Notes: generated from the letters alone by a model not told the origin. A DNA stretch of 64,000 bases from JASHVB01 sp963780805 (GCA_963780805.1 CAWADP010000006.1:434001-498000), one strand, 5' to 3'. Shown: positions 33,448-41,797, counted from the first letter of the stretch. Made by a program: numbers and translations.

Positions 33448-35038
33448 TCAGGCCGCATCAGCCCTGCGATGGAGCGCGTCGCGGATCAGGGCGATGGTCT
33501 CCGGGATGCCATACAGCGCGACGAAGCCGCCGAAGCGGGGACCTTCCTGCTGGCCGAGCAATACCTGATACAGGCAGGCGAACCAGTGACGCAGCTCGGC
33601 GAAGGGGTGGCGCTTGCCGACCTCGTAGACCGTGGTCTGGATGGTTTCGGCATCGGCGTCGGGGGGCAACTCGGCCAGCGCAGCGGCCAGATCCTCCAGC
33701 GCGGCGTGTTCGGTGGCGTCCGGCTGGCGATAGCGCTTCTGCGGGCGGACGATGTCCTGGTAGTAGGCGATGGCGTGGTCCACCAGGCGGGCGAGCAAGG
33801 GCTGGGTCTCGACACTGGCATGCGGGTAGTAGCGGCGGATAAAACCCCACAGGATGTCGGGCGTGTCGGCGTTCACCACGCTTGCCAGGTTCAGCAGCAT
33901 GGCGAAGGAGACCGGGCTGCCAGCGTGGTTGGGCAGCTTTCCCGCATGAATGTGCCAGGCTGGGTTGGTCTGCTGCTCCATCGCGTTCTGGGCACGGGCG
34001 CGGTCAGCGTTGGCGATGTACTCGTCCACGGCGCGGGGGATCACGTCGAAATACAGCCGCTTGGCGCGCTGCGGGGCGTTGTACATGAACTGCGCCAGGG
34101 ATTCGGGCGGCGCGTAGCGCAACCAGTCCTCCGCCGCGAGGCCGTTGCCCTTGGACTTGCTGATCTTCTGCGCATGCTCGTCGAGGAAGAGCTCGTAGGT
34201 AAAGCCCTCCGGTGGGGTGCTGCCGAGGATGCGGCAGACGCGGCCGGACAGTTTCACTGAATCGATCAGGTCCTTGCCGGACATTTCGTAATCCACGTCG
34301 AGCGCGTGCCAGCGCATCGCCCAATCAGCCTTCCATTGCAGCTTGCAGGCGCCGCCCTTCACGGATGTTTCGAAGCGTTCGCCGGTATCCGGGTCGCGCC
34401 AGGTCACGGTGGCGGCGCCGGCGTCCCAGCGCTCCATCGGCACCTGCATGACGATGCCGGTGTTCGGGTGGATGGGCAGAACGGGGGAGTAGGTGGCGCG
34501 GCGCTCGGGGCCGAGGGTGGGCAGGATCGACTTCGGTCACCTTCTGGTAGCATTCCAGCACGCGCACCAGCGCGGTGTCGAAGCGGCCGGAGGCGTAGTA
34601 GTCGGTGGAGGAAGCAAACTCGTAGTCGAAGCCAAAGGCATCCAGGAAGGCGCGCAGGCGGGCGTTGTTGTGGGCGCCGAAGGAGGCGTGGGTGCCGAAC
34701 GGGTCCGGGATGCGGGTGAGCGGCTTGCCCAGGTGAGCTTGCAGCATCTCCTTGTTCGGCACGTTGTCGGGGACCCTGCGGAGCCCATCCATGTCGTCGC
34801 TGAAGGCGATCAGGCGCGACGGCAGGCCGGTCAGGACGGTGAAGGCGTTGCGGACCCAACTGGTGCGGGCCACCTCGCCGAACGTGCCGATATGCGGCAG
34901 GCCGGAGGGGCCGTAGCCGGTCTCGAACAGCGCGTGCCCTTTGCCGGAGGCTTCCAGGCGGTTGGCGACCTTGGCGGCCTCCTCGAAGGGCCAGGCCTTG
35001 GGGATGGCGAGCGCGTCGTTGCGGAGTCTTGCGGACAT
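33448..35038 (-). CDS. lysK: Lysyl-tRNA synthetase, class I, frameshifted
   Basis: Charges tRNA-Lys with lysine; about 529 residues after correction. The HIGH-like motif GYGPSGLPHIGTFGEVART is at about residue 42, SDDMDGLRRVPDN follows, and the KMSKS loop is KISKSKGNG. The N-terminal part runs to YQKVTE in one frame; after one extra base near 34529 the sequence continues ILPTLGPERRATYSPVLP and MQVPMERWDAG in the next, to the C-terminus at 33448. Both parts are well conserved in type with no other damage. Because the enzyme is normally essential, a sequencing insertion is the simplest explanation unless a class II enzyme exists elsewhere. Confidence 0.92.
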
Positions 35039-35306
35039 ACGGCCAAGCTAGGGGCGCGACAGGGGCGTTGACAACCTTTGCCGCGCTGCGCGCCGGCAGG
35101 CTTCCGTTTGGCCGACCGATGGTGGAGCCCTTGTGTCACGGCCTGTGTCACGGCCGGTGATCACCGCGGCAAGTCGCACGGAAGTCTCGTTTCGATTCTC
35201 ATGAGATGGTCGGTGCTGGTGCGGCTGGTGCGTGGCCGGCCCCTGGCCGCCCGCCCCCTGGCCGCCCCGGATGCAGGTGGCCTTGCCCGCTCTGCGATGG
35301 CACGAA

Positions 35307-36002
35307 TCAGGACGGCGGGGCTGGCCGCGGTCCGGCCCCGTTCATCAGGCAAAAGAGTCGGGTTTTGAAGACAGCGGGCGGCCCGGTCGGCGGGCCGGTA
35401 CTGTGCAGCGTCCAGTGGTCAGTCGGCCACCAATGAGACAGCCAGGAAGCAGGCAGCACGGCATGGTGTGCCACCGCAGGCACAACCTGCGATGCGGGCG
35501 GTGGCGCGCCGGCAACAGCCTGCCGCGACAGCAGCAACGCCATGGTTGTGGCGGCCGGAGTCTCCGCGGGCTCGCAGCACATCCCCGGCACGATTCCGGG
35601 CTGTTCCCACCATTGCAGGCCGCACGCCGGAAGGCCGGGCCGGAACCCCTTCACGCTGCCGCCAAACGCCACGATGGCGCGGGACAGCTCCGGCCAATTC
35701 GGATGCCCCGGCCCGATGCCGCGGCGGCGGCACATCCAGGCGATCGCGTTGCCGAACGCGCCGCGTCTCGACGCAGCCAGTTGCTGCACCGAGCCGGGCG
35801 GCAGATCCGGGCGATAGTGCCACCATGACGGCAGCCTGACGCGGGGCGAACGCGCGGCGACGGCGCGCTCGAGGATAAAGCGGACGACCAGCGCGATGAG
35901 ATGGACGACCCACTCCGGCAGGCGCGCGGGCGCGTCTGGGCCGGTCCGATCTGCATCGGGGGAACAGGAGTCGGCCGGAGCGGTGATCGCGTTGCACATC
36001 AT
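35307..36002 (-). CDS. Hypothetical protein, possible paralogue of the 29675-30454 product
   Basis: A 231-residue protein with an N-terminal hydrophobic segment (PEWVVHLIALVVRFILERAV), then SRRGAFGNAIAWMCRRRGIG, HPNWPELSRAIVAFGGSVKG and a Pro-rich tail. The pattern GA(V/F)...I...R...W.EL..AI...GG is shared with the protein at 29675-30454, suggesting distant homology. No known domain. The two adjacent ATGs at 36002 and 35999 follow TAAGG. A promoter lies about 55 bp upstream. Confidence 0.6.
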   Translation of the reverse strand: MMCNAITAPADSCSPDADRTGPDAPARLPEWVVHLIALVVRFILERAVAARSPRVRLPSWWHYRPDLPPGSVQQLAASRRGAFGNAIAWMCRRRGIGPGHPNWPELSRAIVAFGGSVKGFRPGLPACGLQWWEQPGIVPGMCCEPAETPAATTMALLLSRQAVAGAPPPASQVVPAVAHHAVLPASWLSHWWPTDHWTLHSTGPPTGPPAVFKTRLFCLMNGAGPRPAPPS

Positions 36003-36056
36003 GGCGGGAGCCTTACGTCCATTGCCTTTCTTTGCGGGTTGCCCGCAGCGGCGCGA

Positions 36057-36085
36057 CTGTTAGCATGATTGGGGAGAATAGTCAA
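36057..36085 (-). promoter_or_regulatory. Sigma-70-type promoter (TTGACT - 17 bp - TAACAG)
   Basis: On the minus strand TTGACT (36085-36080) and TAACAG (36062-36057) are 17 bp apart in an AT-rich patch, 55 bp upstream of the start of the hypothetical gene at 36002. Confidence 0.45.
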
Positions 36086-36208
36086 TAAAAATAACTAACG
36101 CCCTTGTCGCCGGGCACCGAGAGGCTGATCGGGAAAACAGCGCAATGCCATACTGACTCCACGCGCAGACTCCGCGCGCTCCTGCCCGGATGCACTGTTC
36201 CGAAGTTG

Positions 36209-36246
36209 GGGTCATCAGACGATTTGTTCAAAATCGTACGCTAAGC
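36209..36246 (+). repeat. Left terminal inverted repeat, 38 bp
   Basis: Starts GGGGTCATCAGACGATTTGT and ends AAAATCGTACGCTAAG. Length, GGGG start and TAAG end fit Tn3-family ends. It is preceded by AAGTT. Confidence 0.82.
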
Positions 36247-36437
36247 CGCTAACTAAACGCCTGGACCCCACTGGCGCGGCTCGGGGACGGGCGACTGCAG
36301 GCCCACCCTTAACGAATTCTACCTGCACTCACCGGACCACGACCAGGTCCGTGAAGGTCATGAGCATCCTGGACGCGACGGTGCAGCCGCTGAGCGGGTC
36401 CGCCGATCCGACCGGGCTGGCGAACCCGCGAAGTGAA

Positions 36438-37205
36438 TCAGGCGGCGGTAAGGCCCCCATCGACCTCGTAGGCGGCGCCGGTGACGTAGCTGGCGCGATC
36501 AGAGCAGAACCAGACCACCATTTCGGCGATTTCGCGCGGCTGGCCGTAGCGGCGCATGGGCGTGCGGGCAATGATGCCAGCGCCGTGGGACTCGCGCGTC
36601 GGCGCGGTCATCCGCGTCTCGATATACCCCGGGCACACTGCGTTCACGCGAACCCCGGTTTCCGCATACTCCACCGCGGCGGCCTTAGTCAGGCCGATCA
36701 CCCCGTGCTTGGCCGCGACATAGCCGGTGGAGGTTCGCAACCCGATCAACCCGGCGATGGAAGCGGTATTGACGATCACGCCTCCGCCATTCGCCAGCAT
36801 CAGCGGGATTTCGTGCTTCATGCACAGCCAGACGCCCTTCAGGTTGACCTCGATCATCCGGTCGAACGACTTCTCCGACCACTCATGCGTCAGCTGGCCA
36901 ATCGCGTCGACCGCGCGGCCGGAGATCCCGGCGTTGTTGAAGGCACAGTCCAACCGCCCATAGGCCGCTATCGTGCCGTCCACCATTGCTTTTACATCCG
37001 CCGCCGCCGTCACATCGACTGACAGCGAGATAGCTTGGCCACCGGCGCCATTGATCAGTCCGACCGTCTGCGCCGCCGACTCTGTCTCGTAGTCGGCGAC
37101 CGCGACGCGAGCGCCCTCGCGGGCAAAGAGCAAGGCGGCCTCGCGGCCAATGCCGTTGCCGCCGCCGGTGACCAGGGCCACCTTGCCATCCACCAAGCCT
37201 GCCAT
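36438..37205 (-). CDS. Short-chain dehydrogenase/reductase (SDR), cargo of the inverted-repeat element
   Basis: A 255-residue classical SDR: MAGLVDGKVALVTGGGNGIG, VDVTAAADV, CAFNNAGISGRAVDA, VIVNTASIAGLIGLRTSTGY with catalytic Ser and Tyr, VAAKHG for the Lys, VNAVCPGYIETRM and YVTGAAYEVDGGLTAA. The ribosome-binding site AAAGGAGG is a few bases upstream of the ATG at 37205. The frame is intact and all catalytic residues are present, so it should be functional. It is the only gene within the Tn3-type inverted repeats. The substrate is not recognisable. Confidence 0.92.
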   Translation of the reverse strand: MAGLVDGKVALVTGGGNGIGREAALLFAREGARVAVADYETESAAQTVGLINGAGGQAISLSVDVTAAADVKAMVDGTIAAYGRLDCAFNNAGISGRAVDAIGQLTHEWSEKSFDRMIEVNLKGVWLCMKHEIPLMLANGGGVIVNTASIAGLIGLRTSTGYVAAKHGVIGLTKAAAVEYAETGVRVNAVCPGYIETRMTAPTRESHGAGIIARTPMRRYGQPREIAEMVVWFCSDRASYVTGAAYEVDGGLTAA

Positions 37206-37322
37206 ATTTGCTTTCCTCCTTTTGTTTCTGGGGCCACCATCCCCCGCTCCCACCGCAGATTATCAATCCGGGTCGGCGCGCCGTATCAGGGGTATGCCTA
37301 AAGCCGTAGCGTCGAACGCGTT

Positions 37323-37360
37323 GCGAACCTACGATTTTGAACAAATCGTCTGATGACCCC
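37323..37360 (-). repeat. Right terminal inverted repeat, 38 bp
   Basis: The reverse complement matches the left repeat at 31 consecutive bases from GGGG inwards; the inner seven differ. It is followed by AAGTT, the same pentamer that precedes the left end. It ends 22 bp from the stop of the aminotransferase gene. Confidence 0.8.
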
Positions 37361-37382
37361 AAGTTCGCCTGCGGCTACTGCC

Positions 37383-38585
37383 TCACTTCCCCGGCACTTC
37401 CCCGGCCGGCACTTCCCCGGCCAGCCAATCGATCGCCGCCTGCACCCCGCCCCGCCCATGCGGAACGCCCAGCGCCCCCAGCGCCATCTCCACCACGCTC
37501 AGCGTCCCCAGGATCATAGGCGCGTTCACGTACCCCATATGCGCGATGCGGAACGCCTTGCCGGACAACTCGCCGATGCCGGCCCCCAGCACGACGCCGC
37601 AATTGCGGTCGCAGTAGCCGCGGATCGTCTCGGGGTCGCAGCCGTTCGCCAACACCGCCGTGACCGTGTCGCAGCGCTCGCGCGGGTCGGTGATGTTGAA
37701 GCCGATCGTGCCGGCCTCGGCCCACACCGACACGGCGCGGCGCACGGCTTCCGCGAGCAGCCGGTGGCGGCGGAAGGCGTTCTCCAGCCCTTCCTGGAAC
37801 AGCAGATCGAGCGCCGCGCGCAGTCCGAACAGCAAGTGCTCTGGCGGTGTGCCGGCGTATTTCTGGTAGTGCTCGTCGCCGTCGCGAGCGGTCCAGTCCC
37901 AGTATGGCGTGCGCAGCCCGGCGGTCTTGTGCACCTCGCGCGCACGGTCGTTGGCGGCGACGAAGCCGAGGCCCGGCGGCGTCATCAGGCCTTTCTGCGA
38001 GCCCGACATCGCTACATCCACGCCCCACGCGTCCATCTCGAAAGGCATGCAGCCGAGCGAGGCCACGGCATCGACCATCAGCAGCGCCGGATGGCCGGCG
38101 GCGCGGATCGCCTCGCCGATCGCCGCGATGTCGTTCACCACGCCCGAGGCGGTGTCGATCTGCGCCACCAGCACGGCCTTGATGCTGCCGTGCCGGTCGG
38201 TCCGCAGCCGCGCCTGCACTTCCCCCGGCCGGACGGCGCGACGCATGTCGCCCTTCAGGACCTCGACCTCGACGCCCATGCGCGCGGCGTTGTTGCCCCA
38301 GCCGACGGCGAACCGGCCGCTCTCCAGCACCAGCACCTTGTCGCCGCGGGACAGCACGTTGGTCAGCGCGGCTTCCCAGGCGCCGTGCCCGTTGGCGCTG
38401 TAGATATACGCGTGGCCCTTGGTGCAGAACACGCGTGCGACGTCGCGCAGCAGGCTGTCGGTGAGGGCCAGCAGCGGGCCGGCGTAGATATCGACCGCCG
38501 GCCGATGCATTGCGCACAAGACTTCATCCGGTACCGTTGTCGGCCCGGGGATTGCCAGGAATTCACGGCCCGCCCGCACGCTCAT
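37383..38585 (-). CDS. Class V aminotransferase (alanine/serine-glyoxylate type)
   Basis: A 400-residue PLP enzyme starting MSVRAGREFLAIPGPTTVPD. The PLP-binding Lys is in VAMSGSQKGLMTPPGLGF (about residue 198), with Asp in LMVDAVASLGCMPFEMDAWG. SANGHGAWEAAL and the C-terminal RIAHMGYVNAPMILGTLSVV are typical of alanine/serine-glyoxylate aminotransferases, which move an amino group from alanine or serine to glyoxylate. The last residues show a small tandem duplication (AGEVPAGEVPGK). The next gene upstream on this strand is a CitE-like lyase that could make or use glyoxylate, supporting a C2 pathway. Confidence 0.88.
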   Translation of the reverse strand: MSVRAGREFLAIPGPTTVPDEVLCAMHRPAVDIYAGPLLALTDSLLRDVARVFCTKGHAYIYSANGHGAWEAALTNVLSRGDKVLVLESGRFAVGWGNNAARMGVEVEVLKGDMRRAVRPGEVQARLRTDRHGSIKAVLVAQIDTASGVVNDIAAIGEAIRAAGHPALLMVDAVASLGCMPFEMDAWGVDVAMSGSQKGLMTPPGLGFVAANDRAREVHKTAGLRTPYWDWTARDGDEHYQKYAGTPPEHLLFGLRAALDLLFQEGLENAFRRHRLLAEAVRRAVSVWAEAGTIGFNITDPRERCDTVTAVLANGCDPETIRGYCDRNCGVVLGAGIGELSGKAFRIAHMGYVNAPMILGTLSVVEMALGALGVPHGRGGVQAAIDWLAGEVPAGEVPGK

Positions 38586-38649
38586 TCGATTTCACCTCGA
38601 TAGTGGTTTCAGCCAGTGGTTGCCGCCGCCGTACCCAGGCGGTGGGGTG

Positions 38650-38750
38650 GGTAGGTGGAACTCCCGTCGCCTTGCGGGAGGGGTCGAGAAGATTGCGCGT
38701 GCGACCCCTCCTTCTGCCCGCTTCAACAAGGGGACGGGGAGACCTTGTTT
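38650..38750. repeat. GGGAGGGG-type intergenic repeat copy, degenerate
   Basis: Between the aminotransferase and CitE-like genes: TTGCGGGAGGGGTCG, GCGTGCGACCCCTCCTTCTG and CAACAAGGGGACGGGG form a degenerate version of the palindrome seen at 6415 and 41683. Confidence 0.45.
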
Positions 38751-38762
38751 CTTGCGCGAGGA

Positions 38763-39653
38763 TCAGGCCATCCCCAACCGCCTGGCCTCGGCCATCACCT
38801 CCTGCGCCAGCGGCAGCATGGCGTAGTCGACCATCGCGCCCTGGTAGCTGACCGCGCCCTGGCCGGCCTTCTCTGCCACCTCGAACGCCTGAAGCAGGCC
38901 GGTGAAATACGCCACCTCCTCCGGCGTGGGCTGGTACACCGCGTTTGCCACCGCCACGTGCGACGGATGCATCACGGCCACCCCGGTGTAGCCGATGTCG
39001 CGGGCGCGGCGGACCAGCCGTTCCACCGCCGCGAGGTCGTTCATCGGCGTGCCGAAGATGCCGGCGATCGGGTAGGGCGCGCCGCCGGCCCGGCTGTCCA
39101 GCACCAGCTTCGAGGCAAGGTAGAGCTGCTCGATGCCGTCGGTCGTGGCGCGGAAGCCGAAGGCACGGGCGAAGTCGCCGGAAACCGGACCGCTGATGGC
39201 GCCGTGGATGCCCTTCACGCGCGGGCTGGCCTTGGCGAGCGCGCAGGCGTCGTGCATGCCCTCGGCCGTCTCCGGCAGGGGCAAGATGCCGACGCCGCCG
39301 TGTGTCATGCCGGCACGGCCCTCGTGGTAGGACAGCAGGTCGTGCAGACGGCGGATCTCATCGGGGTTGGCGGCCTTGGGGAGGACGATGGCGGTCAGGC
39401 CCTCGGTCATGGCGGCGGCGATTTCTTCCCCGGTGCGTTCCGACAGCGGGTTGACGCGGACGAAGGCGCCAACGCCGGCGGCGCGCAGTTCCGCGATCTC
39501 GTCGCGCAGCAGGGCCATCGCTTGCGGCTTGAATTCGGGGGGGACGGAGTCCTCGATGTCCAGCACGGCGGCGCCGGGGGAGACGCGGATCGCCTTGCCG
39601 ACCCAGTCGCGGCGATGCGCGGGGACGAACAGGGCGGAGCGGATGGGCCACAT
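38763..39653 (-). CDS. CoA ester lyase, HpcH/HpaI aldolase (CitE-like) family
   Basis: A 296-residue TIM-barrel lyase. It starts MWPIRSALFVPAHRRDWVGK, with the substrate-loop DIEDSVPPEFK and the conserved Arg in FVRVNPLSERTGEEI. IVLPKAANPDEIRR, ILPLPETAEGMHDACAL (metal-binding Glu) and SGDFARAFGF (Asp ligand) follow. The end VAVMHPSHVAVANAVYQPTP is usual for CitE/malyl-CoA-lyase types, which cleave or form beta-hydroxyacyl-CoA from glyoxylate or oxaloacetate plus acetyl-CoA. It pairs with the downstream glyoxylate-type aminotransferase on the same strand. The exact substrate is uncertain. Confidence 0.88.
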   Translation of the reverse strand: MWPIRSALFVPAHRRDWVGKAIRVSPGAAVLDIEDSVPPEFKPQAMALLRDEIAELRAAGVGAFVRVNPLSERTGEEIAAAMTEGLTAIVLPKAANPDEIRRLHDLLSYHEGRAGMTHGGVGILPLPETAEGMHDACALAKASPRVKGIHGAISGPVSGDFARAFGFRATTDGIEQLYLASKLVLDSRAGGAPYPIAGIFGTPMNDLAAVERLVRRARDIGYTGVAVMHPSHVAVANAVYQPTPEEVAYFTGLLQAFEVAEKAGQGAVSYQGAMVDYAMLPLAQEVMAEARRLGMA

Positions 39654-39793
39654 GGGCGGATCTCCCGGACGGGGGTTGGTTGTCTTGCGCTATCCCGCGG
39701 GTTGGCTCGGGTGGCAAGGGACGTGGGGTGCGGGAGGGGCGCGGGAGTAGGGGTTGGGCGCGATTGGCCGATCCGCTATACGGGAGCCCGCGC

Positions 39794-39878
39794 GCGAGAG
39801 TGGCGGAACGGCAGACGCAGTCGAACTCAAAATCGACCGCCGCAAGGCGTGGGGGTTCGAATCCCCCCTCTCGCACCA
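39794..39878 (+). tRNA. tRNA-Leu (anticodon CAA), with an apparently long anticodon loop
   Basis: The acceptor arms GCGAGAG / CTCTCGC pair fully and the 3' end ACCA is encoded. The D-arm contains GGCGGAACGGCAGACGC, the long variable arm CGCCGCAAGGCG, and the T-arm GGGGGTTCGAATCCCCC. A long variable arm is typical of Leu. The anticodon stem GTCGA / TCGAC encloses ACTCAAAA, eight bases instead of seven; without the first A the loop is CTCAAAA with anticodon CAA. An extra A is either a sequencing insertion or a real defect. Confidence 0.88.
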
Positions 39879-40106
39879 CCAGCGAGGCACGCGCCGGGTG
39901 CGCCGCGGCGCAACCTGTCGCACCGGCTCAGGCGGGCAGGGCACCGTGGAGCCGCTTTCTTTCGCGCCAAATCCACCATTGCGCGACGAGGTTCTCTCTA
40001 ACCGTCATCGAGGCGAACTGGCGGCACGCCGTTTCGCGGGTGTCCCTATCCGGTTAGCGCAGGCAGCCGCTTGCGAACGCCGAGCCTGGCGGGGTCGCTG
40101 CGAATG

Positions 40107-40178
40107 CCTGCGTTAGCCGGATCCCCTGCGTTAACCGGATCCCCTGCGTTAACGGGATCCCCTGCGTTGACCGGATAA
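40107..40178. repeat. 18-bp tandem repeat, 4 copies
   Basis: Four units CCTGCGTTA(G/A)CCGGATCC with one to three changes each (starts 40107, 40125, 40143, 40161). They lie in the 349-bp gap between tRNA-Leu and the dihydroorotase-like gene; no gene is seen in the gap. Confidence 0.88.
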
Positions 40179-40227
40179 GGAGATTCGCGGGACTGGCGGC
40201 AGGTCGATTCAAGAACGGGAACCGGAG

Positions 40228-41553
40228 CTATCCGATGAACCGCACCAGCTCGCCGGCCGGCGCGCCCAGCACCTCGTCCTCGCGCATCACCACGTTGCCC
40301 CGCACGATCGTCGCGGCCGGCCAGCCGGTGATGTCCATGCCGGCGAAGGGTGTCCAGCCGCAGGGCGAAACGATCCACAACTCCTCGATCCGCCGCTGCC
40401 GCTTCATGTCCACCAGCGTGAAGTCCGCATCGTAGCCGGCGGCGAGCCGTCCCTTGCCCACCACGCCATAGACCCGCGCCGGCCCGGCACACATCAGGTC
40501 CACCAGCCGCGCCAGCGACAGCCGCCCCGCGTTCACGTGGTTCAGCATGACCGGCACAATGGTCTGCACGCCGGTCAGGCCGGCGGGGCAATCCGGCCAG
40601 GGCAGCAGCTTCTTCTCGCGGGAATGCGGGGCGTGGTCGGAGCCGACCGTGTCCACCGTGCCGTCATTGATCGCCCGCCAGGCCGCCGCCTGCACCTCCG
40701 GCCCGCGGATCGGCGGGTTCATCACGCCGAACCCTTGCAGCCGGTCATAGCAGTCGGGCGCCACCTGCGTGAGGTGGTTCACCAGCACCTCGCAGGTGGC
40801 AAGGTCACGAAAATCCTTCAGGTAGTCCAGCTCTTCCGCGGTGGAAACGTGCAGGATATGCGCCGGCCGCCCGGTGGCCCGCGCCAGCGCCATCAGCCGC
40901 CGGGTGCCGAGGAACGCGCATTCGACATCGCGCCATTCCATGTGCCGGCGATGCGGGTCGCCTGGCTTGAACATGTGCTTGCGGTCCTGCAGCCGGTATT
41001 CGTCTTCGGAATGATAGGCAATGCGGCGGCGGCCGGAGCGCATGACGCGTTCCAGGTGCTCGTCGTCCTCCACCAGCAGGTCGCCGGTGGAACTGCCGGC
41101 GAAGATCTTGATCCCGCACACGCCGCGTCCGAGCTCGAGCTTCGCCAGGTCGGGGATATTGGTCTTGGTGCCCCCGACATAGAGGCCCATGTCGCACCAC
41201 GCCTGCTGCCCGACGTAGCCCTGCTTCCAGGCCAGCCGGTCCGCGTCGGTGATCGAGGGTGCCGTGTTCGGCATGTCGAACACCGCCGCGAGGCCGCCCA
41301 GTACGGCGGCGCGCGTGCCGGTCGGGATGGTCTCCACCGCGTTGTCGCCCGGGTCCCGCAGATGCACGTGCGGGTCGATCAGCCCGGGCAGCACGTGCAG
41401 GCCTTGCGCGTCGATCGTCTGGCCGGCGGTCGCATCGGCGGGCACGCCCAGGGCCGCGATGCGGCCGTGGCGCACGCCGACGTCGGTGGTCTCCGGCCCC
41501 CAGGGGAGGATGCAGGTACCGTGGCGGATCAGCAGGTCGAAATGCTCGGACAT
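40228..41553 (-). CDS. pyrC: Dihydroorotase (class I amidohydrolase)
   Basis: A zinc amidohydrolase of about 441 residues, most like type I dihydroorotases, which close carbamoyl-aspartate to dihydroorotate in pyrimidine synthesis. Ligands seen: HxH in LIDPHVHLRDPGDN, the Lys in CGIKIFAGSSTGDLL, His in HILHVSTAEELDYL, and the catalytic Asp in TVDTVGSDHAPHSREKK. The segments TLVDMKRQRRIEELWIVSPC and GWTPFAGMDITGWP form the C-terminal composite domain. Allantoinase or dihydropyrimidinase are alternatives, but the RDPG and GSDHAPH patterns favour dihydroorotase. Start 41553 (MSEHFDLLIRHG) is preferred over 41565. Confidence 0.83.
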   Translation of the reverse strand: MSEHFDLLIRHGTCILPWGPETTDVGVRHGRIAALGVPADATAGQTIDAQGLHVLPGLIDPHVHLRDPGDNAVETIPTGTRAAVLGGLAAVFDMPNTAPSITDADRLAWKQGYVGQQAWCDMGLYVGGTKTNIPDLAKLELGRGVCGIKIFAGSSTGDLLVEDDEHLERVMRSGRRRIAYHSEDEYRLQDRKHMFKPGDPHRRHMEWRDVECAFLGTRRLMALARATGRPAHILHVSTAEELDYLKDFRDLATCEVLVNHLTQVAPDCYDRLQGFGVMNPPIRGPEVQAAAWRAINDGTVDTVGSDHAPHSREKKLLPWPDCPAGLTGVQTIVPVMLNHVNAGRLSLARLVDLMCAGPARVYGVVGKGRLAAGYDADFTLVDMKRQRRIEELWIVSPCGWTPFAGMDITGWPAATIVRGNVVMREDEVLGAPAGELVRFIG

Positions 41554-41682
41554 GTCTCGCACCATCCTTCGAGGGCGAATCTGTCATTATGGGCTCGGCG
41601 AAGCAATCTCCGCGAGAGCGCCCACGTCGCTTGTGGGAGATTGCTCCGCCGCGCTCGCAAGAGACAAAAGACCCCCCTTGCC

Positions 41683-41757
41683 GCGAGCGAGGGGGGGAGG
41701 GGTGCGTGACTGCGGCCGCATACCCCTCCCCCCTCACGCAAGCTGAGCGGGTGTGCT
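41683..41757. repeat. GGGAGGGG/CCCCTCCC intergenic repeat copy
   Basis: GCGAGGGGGGGAGGGGTGCG followed 15-20 bases later by GCATACCCCTCCCCCCTCAC forms an inverted repeat in the 336-bp gap upstream of the glycosyltransferase. A GGCGAAGCAATCTCC arm (about 41598) of the other family precedes it. Confidence 0.6.
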
Positions 41758-41797
41758 TTTCCCGTCTGATCGCCGTTCCATTCAGCCGCGGGCAGGC

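Larger units (their letters stand above)
36209..37360. mobile_element. Non-autonomous Tn3-family-type element carrying an SDR gene
   Basis: A 1,152-bp segment begins and ends with inverted GGGG-starting repeats. The left 38 bp (36209-36246) run from GGGGTCATCAG to AAAATCGTACGCTAAG, the end sequence typical of Tn21/Tn501-subgroup Tn3 transposons. The right end (37323-37360) matches the first 31 bases exactly, then diverges over the inner 7. The five bases outside each end are AAGTT (36204-36208 and 37361-37365), a direct duplication of the length Tn3 transposition makes. No transposase or resolvase lies inside; the only gene is an intact SDR. It resembles the Tn3-derived miniature elements (TIMEs), but with a cargo gene. 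Confidence 0.8.

Noticed and set aside
34325..34530. Programmed ribosomal frameshifting in lysK
   Set aside because: No slippery heptamer or downstream structure at the break, and the same single-base insertion pattern occurs in many unrelated genes here.
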